From assembly GCA_903893315.1 (NCBI GenBank), contig CAITLU010000008.1, forward strand, positions 40,194 through 104,193: DNA of 64,000 nucleotides, written 5' to 3'. Numbering within the stretch: position 1 is the first letter of the stretch; every line of letters begins with the position of its first letter. Shown one piece after another: positions 63,738 through 64,000 of the stretch. The position numbers and the translations under genes were made by a program. Under the pieces are notes generated by a model that did no database searches, had not been told where the DNA came from, and saw nothing but the letters and a program-made list of their open reading frames with translations. Source of the DNA: an uncultured bacterium. GTDB lineage: Bacteria > Desulfobacterota > Binatia > UBA1149 > CAITLU01.

Positions 63738-64000
63738 TCAAAGACTGCAGACGTTGGGCGTGCCACCGCCTCCGCAGGTCTGTGGCGATGTGCATGTGCC
63801 GCAGTTGAGCGTGCCGTTGCAGCCGTCCGATACCGTACCGCAGTTGATGGCAAGGTCGGCGCAGGTGTTTCTGGTGCAAATACTGCAGACGTTGGGCGTG
63901 CCACCGCCTCCGCAGGTCTGTGGCGATGTGCATGTGCCGCAGTTGAGCGTGCCGTTGCAGCCGTCCGATACCGTACCGCAGTTGATGGCAAGGTCGGCGC
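63738..64000 (-). CDS. Cys-rich tandem-repeat protein, C-terminal fragment (5' end outside window)
   Basis: The reverse strand is open from the right edge to a TGA at 63738-63740 (87 codons). The translation is made of repeats reading CGTVSDGCNGTLNCGTC then TSPQTCGGGGTPNVC, joined by SICTRNTCADLAIN, and ends VCSL. Such Cys-rich modules occur on exported surface proteins of Deltaproteobacteria-like genomes. The start, any signal peptide and the copy number lie beyond the window. Other open frames over this stretch are shadows of the repeat. Confidence 0.82.
   Translation of the reverse strand, partial: ADLAINCGTVSDGCNGTLNCGTCTSPQTCGGGGTPNVCSICTRNTCADLAINCGTVSDGCNGTLNCGTCTSPQTCGGGGTPNVCSL
63744..64000 (-). 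repeat. 138-base tandem coding repeat, identical copies
   Basis: 63744-63862 and 63882-64000 appear identical base for base, period 138 (46 codons), inside the Cys-rich gene. The array runs past the right edge. Confidence 0.88.

Noticed and set aside
63494..63991. Reverse 165-residue Thr/Ala/Arg-rich repeat protein
   Set aside because: It is the wrong frame of the Cys-rich repeat; the frame ending at 63738 gives a coherent disulfide-type module.

Overview
The window is a gene-dense, GC-rich stretch of bacterial chromosome with short gaps, tight operons and many 4-base start/stop overlaps (ATGA, GTGA). I see no phage genes, insertion sequences, CRISPR arrays or rRNA. The gene mix is multihaem c-type cytochromes, a Rieske/cytochrome b complex, DUF4215-type Cys-rich secreted proteins, an M12B-like metallopeptidase, dockerin-like modules, LLM-class flavin oxidoreductases and sulfotransferases. 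It suggests a free-living Gram-negative of the old Deltaproteobacteria sphere (myxobacteria, Desulfobacterota or Binatota-like). This placement is inferred from gene content only.

Layout. 1-8853: truncated sulfotransferase, secreted Ala/Pro/Lys-rich protein, GST-like protein, SDR oxidoreductase, nitronate-monooxygenase-like flavoprotein, pectin-acetylesterase-like secreted enzyme and a polytopic membrane protein. 9031-12906: a small cytochrome c facing an operon for Rieske protein, b6f-like cytochrome b and a nine-haem cytochrome. 13174-17807: a six-gene operon (glyoxalase I, two unknowns, ZnuA, ZnuC, ZnuB), divergent from an amidase. 19360-22174: three-subunit proton-translocating transhydrogenase. 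22459-27803: small conserved unknown, rhodanese, large Cys-rich secreted protein, hotdog thioesterase and FemAB-like acyltransferase. 27930-31995: clpS-clpA, an orphan NFACT-R domain protein and an MBL-fold hydrolase. 32136-40691: secreted dockerin/YadA-head-like protein, MATE transporter, periplasmic cyclohexadienyl dehydratase-chorismate mutase fusion, methyltransferase, M12B-like metallopeptidase and serine hydrolase. 40726-45025: KimA/APC-type transporter divergent from a KdpD/KdpE-like two-component system. 45064-51706: multihaem/TPR cytochrome convergent with a type II DMSO-reductase-family catalytic subunit and a GMC-type flavoprotein. 52013-53842: ribokinase-like and LLM oxidoreductase. 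53865-59409: sucA-sucB-lpdA. 59570-64000: small unknowns, dockerin-like secreted protein, trypsin-like protease, a possible 30-residue membrane protein, alpha/beta hydrolase, tRNA-His, tRNA-Lys and the 3' end of a Cys-rich tandem-repeat protein.

Several neighbourhoods hint at functional linkage: the redox group at 45-52 kb, potassium sensing beside a non-Kdp transporter, zinc uptake with a metalloenzyme, and protein quality control around clpSA. No single locus can be proven to be a new system from sequence alone. The best candidates are the Mo-enzyme/GMC/multihaem group, the nine-haem bc-type complex, the periplasmic Phe-pathway fusion and the dockerin-like secreted family.
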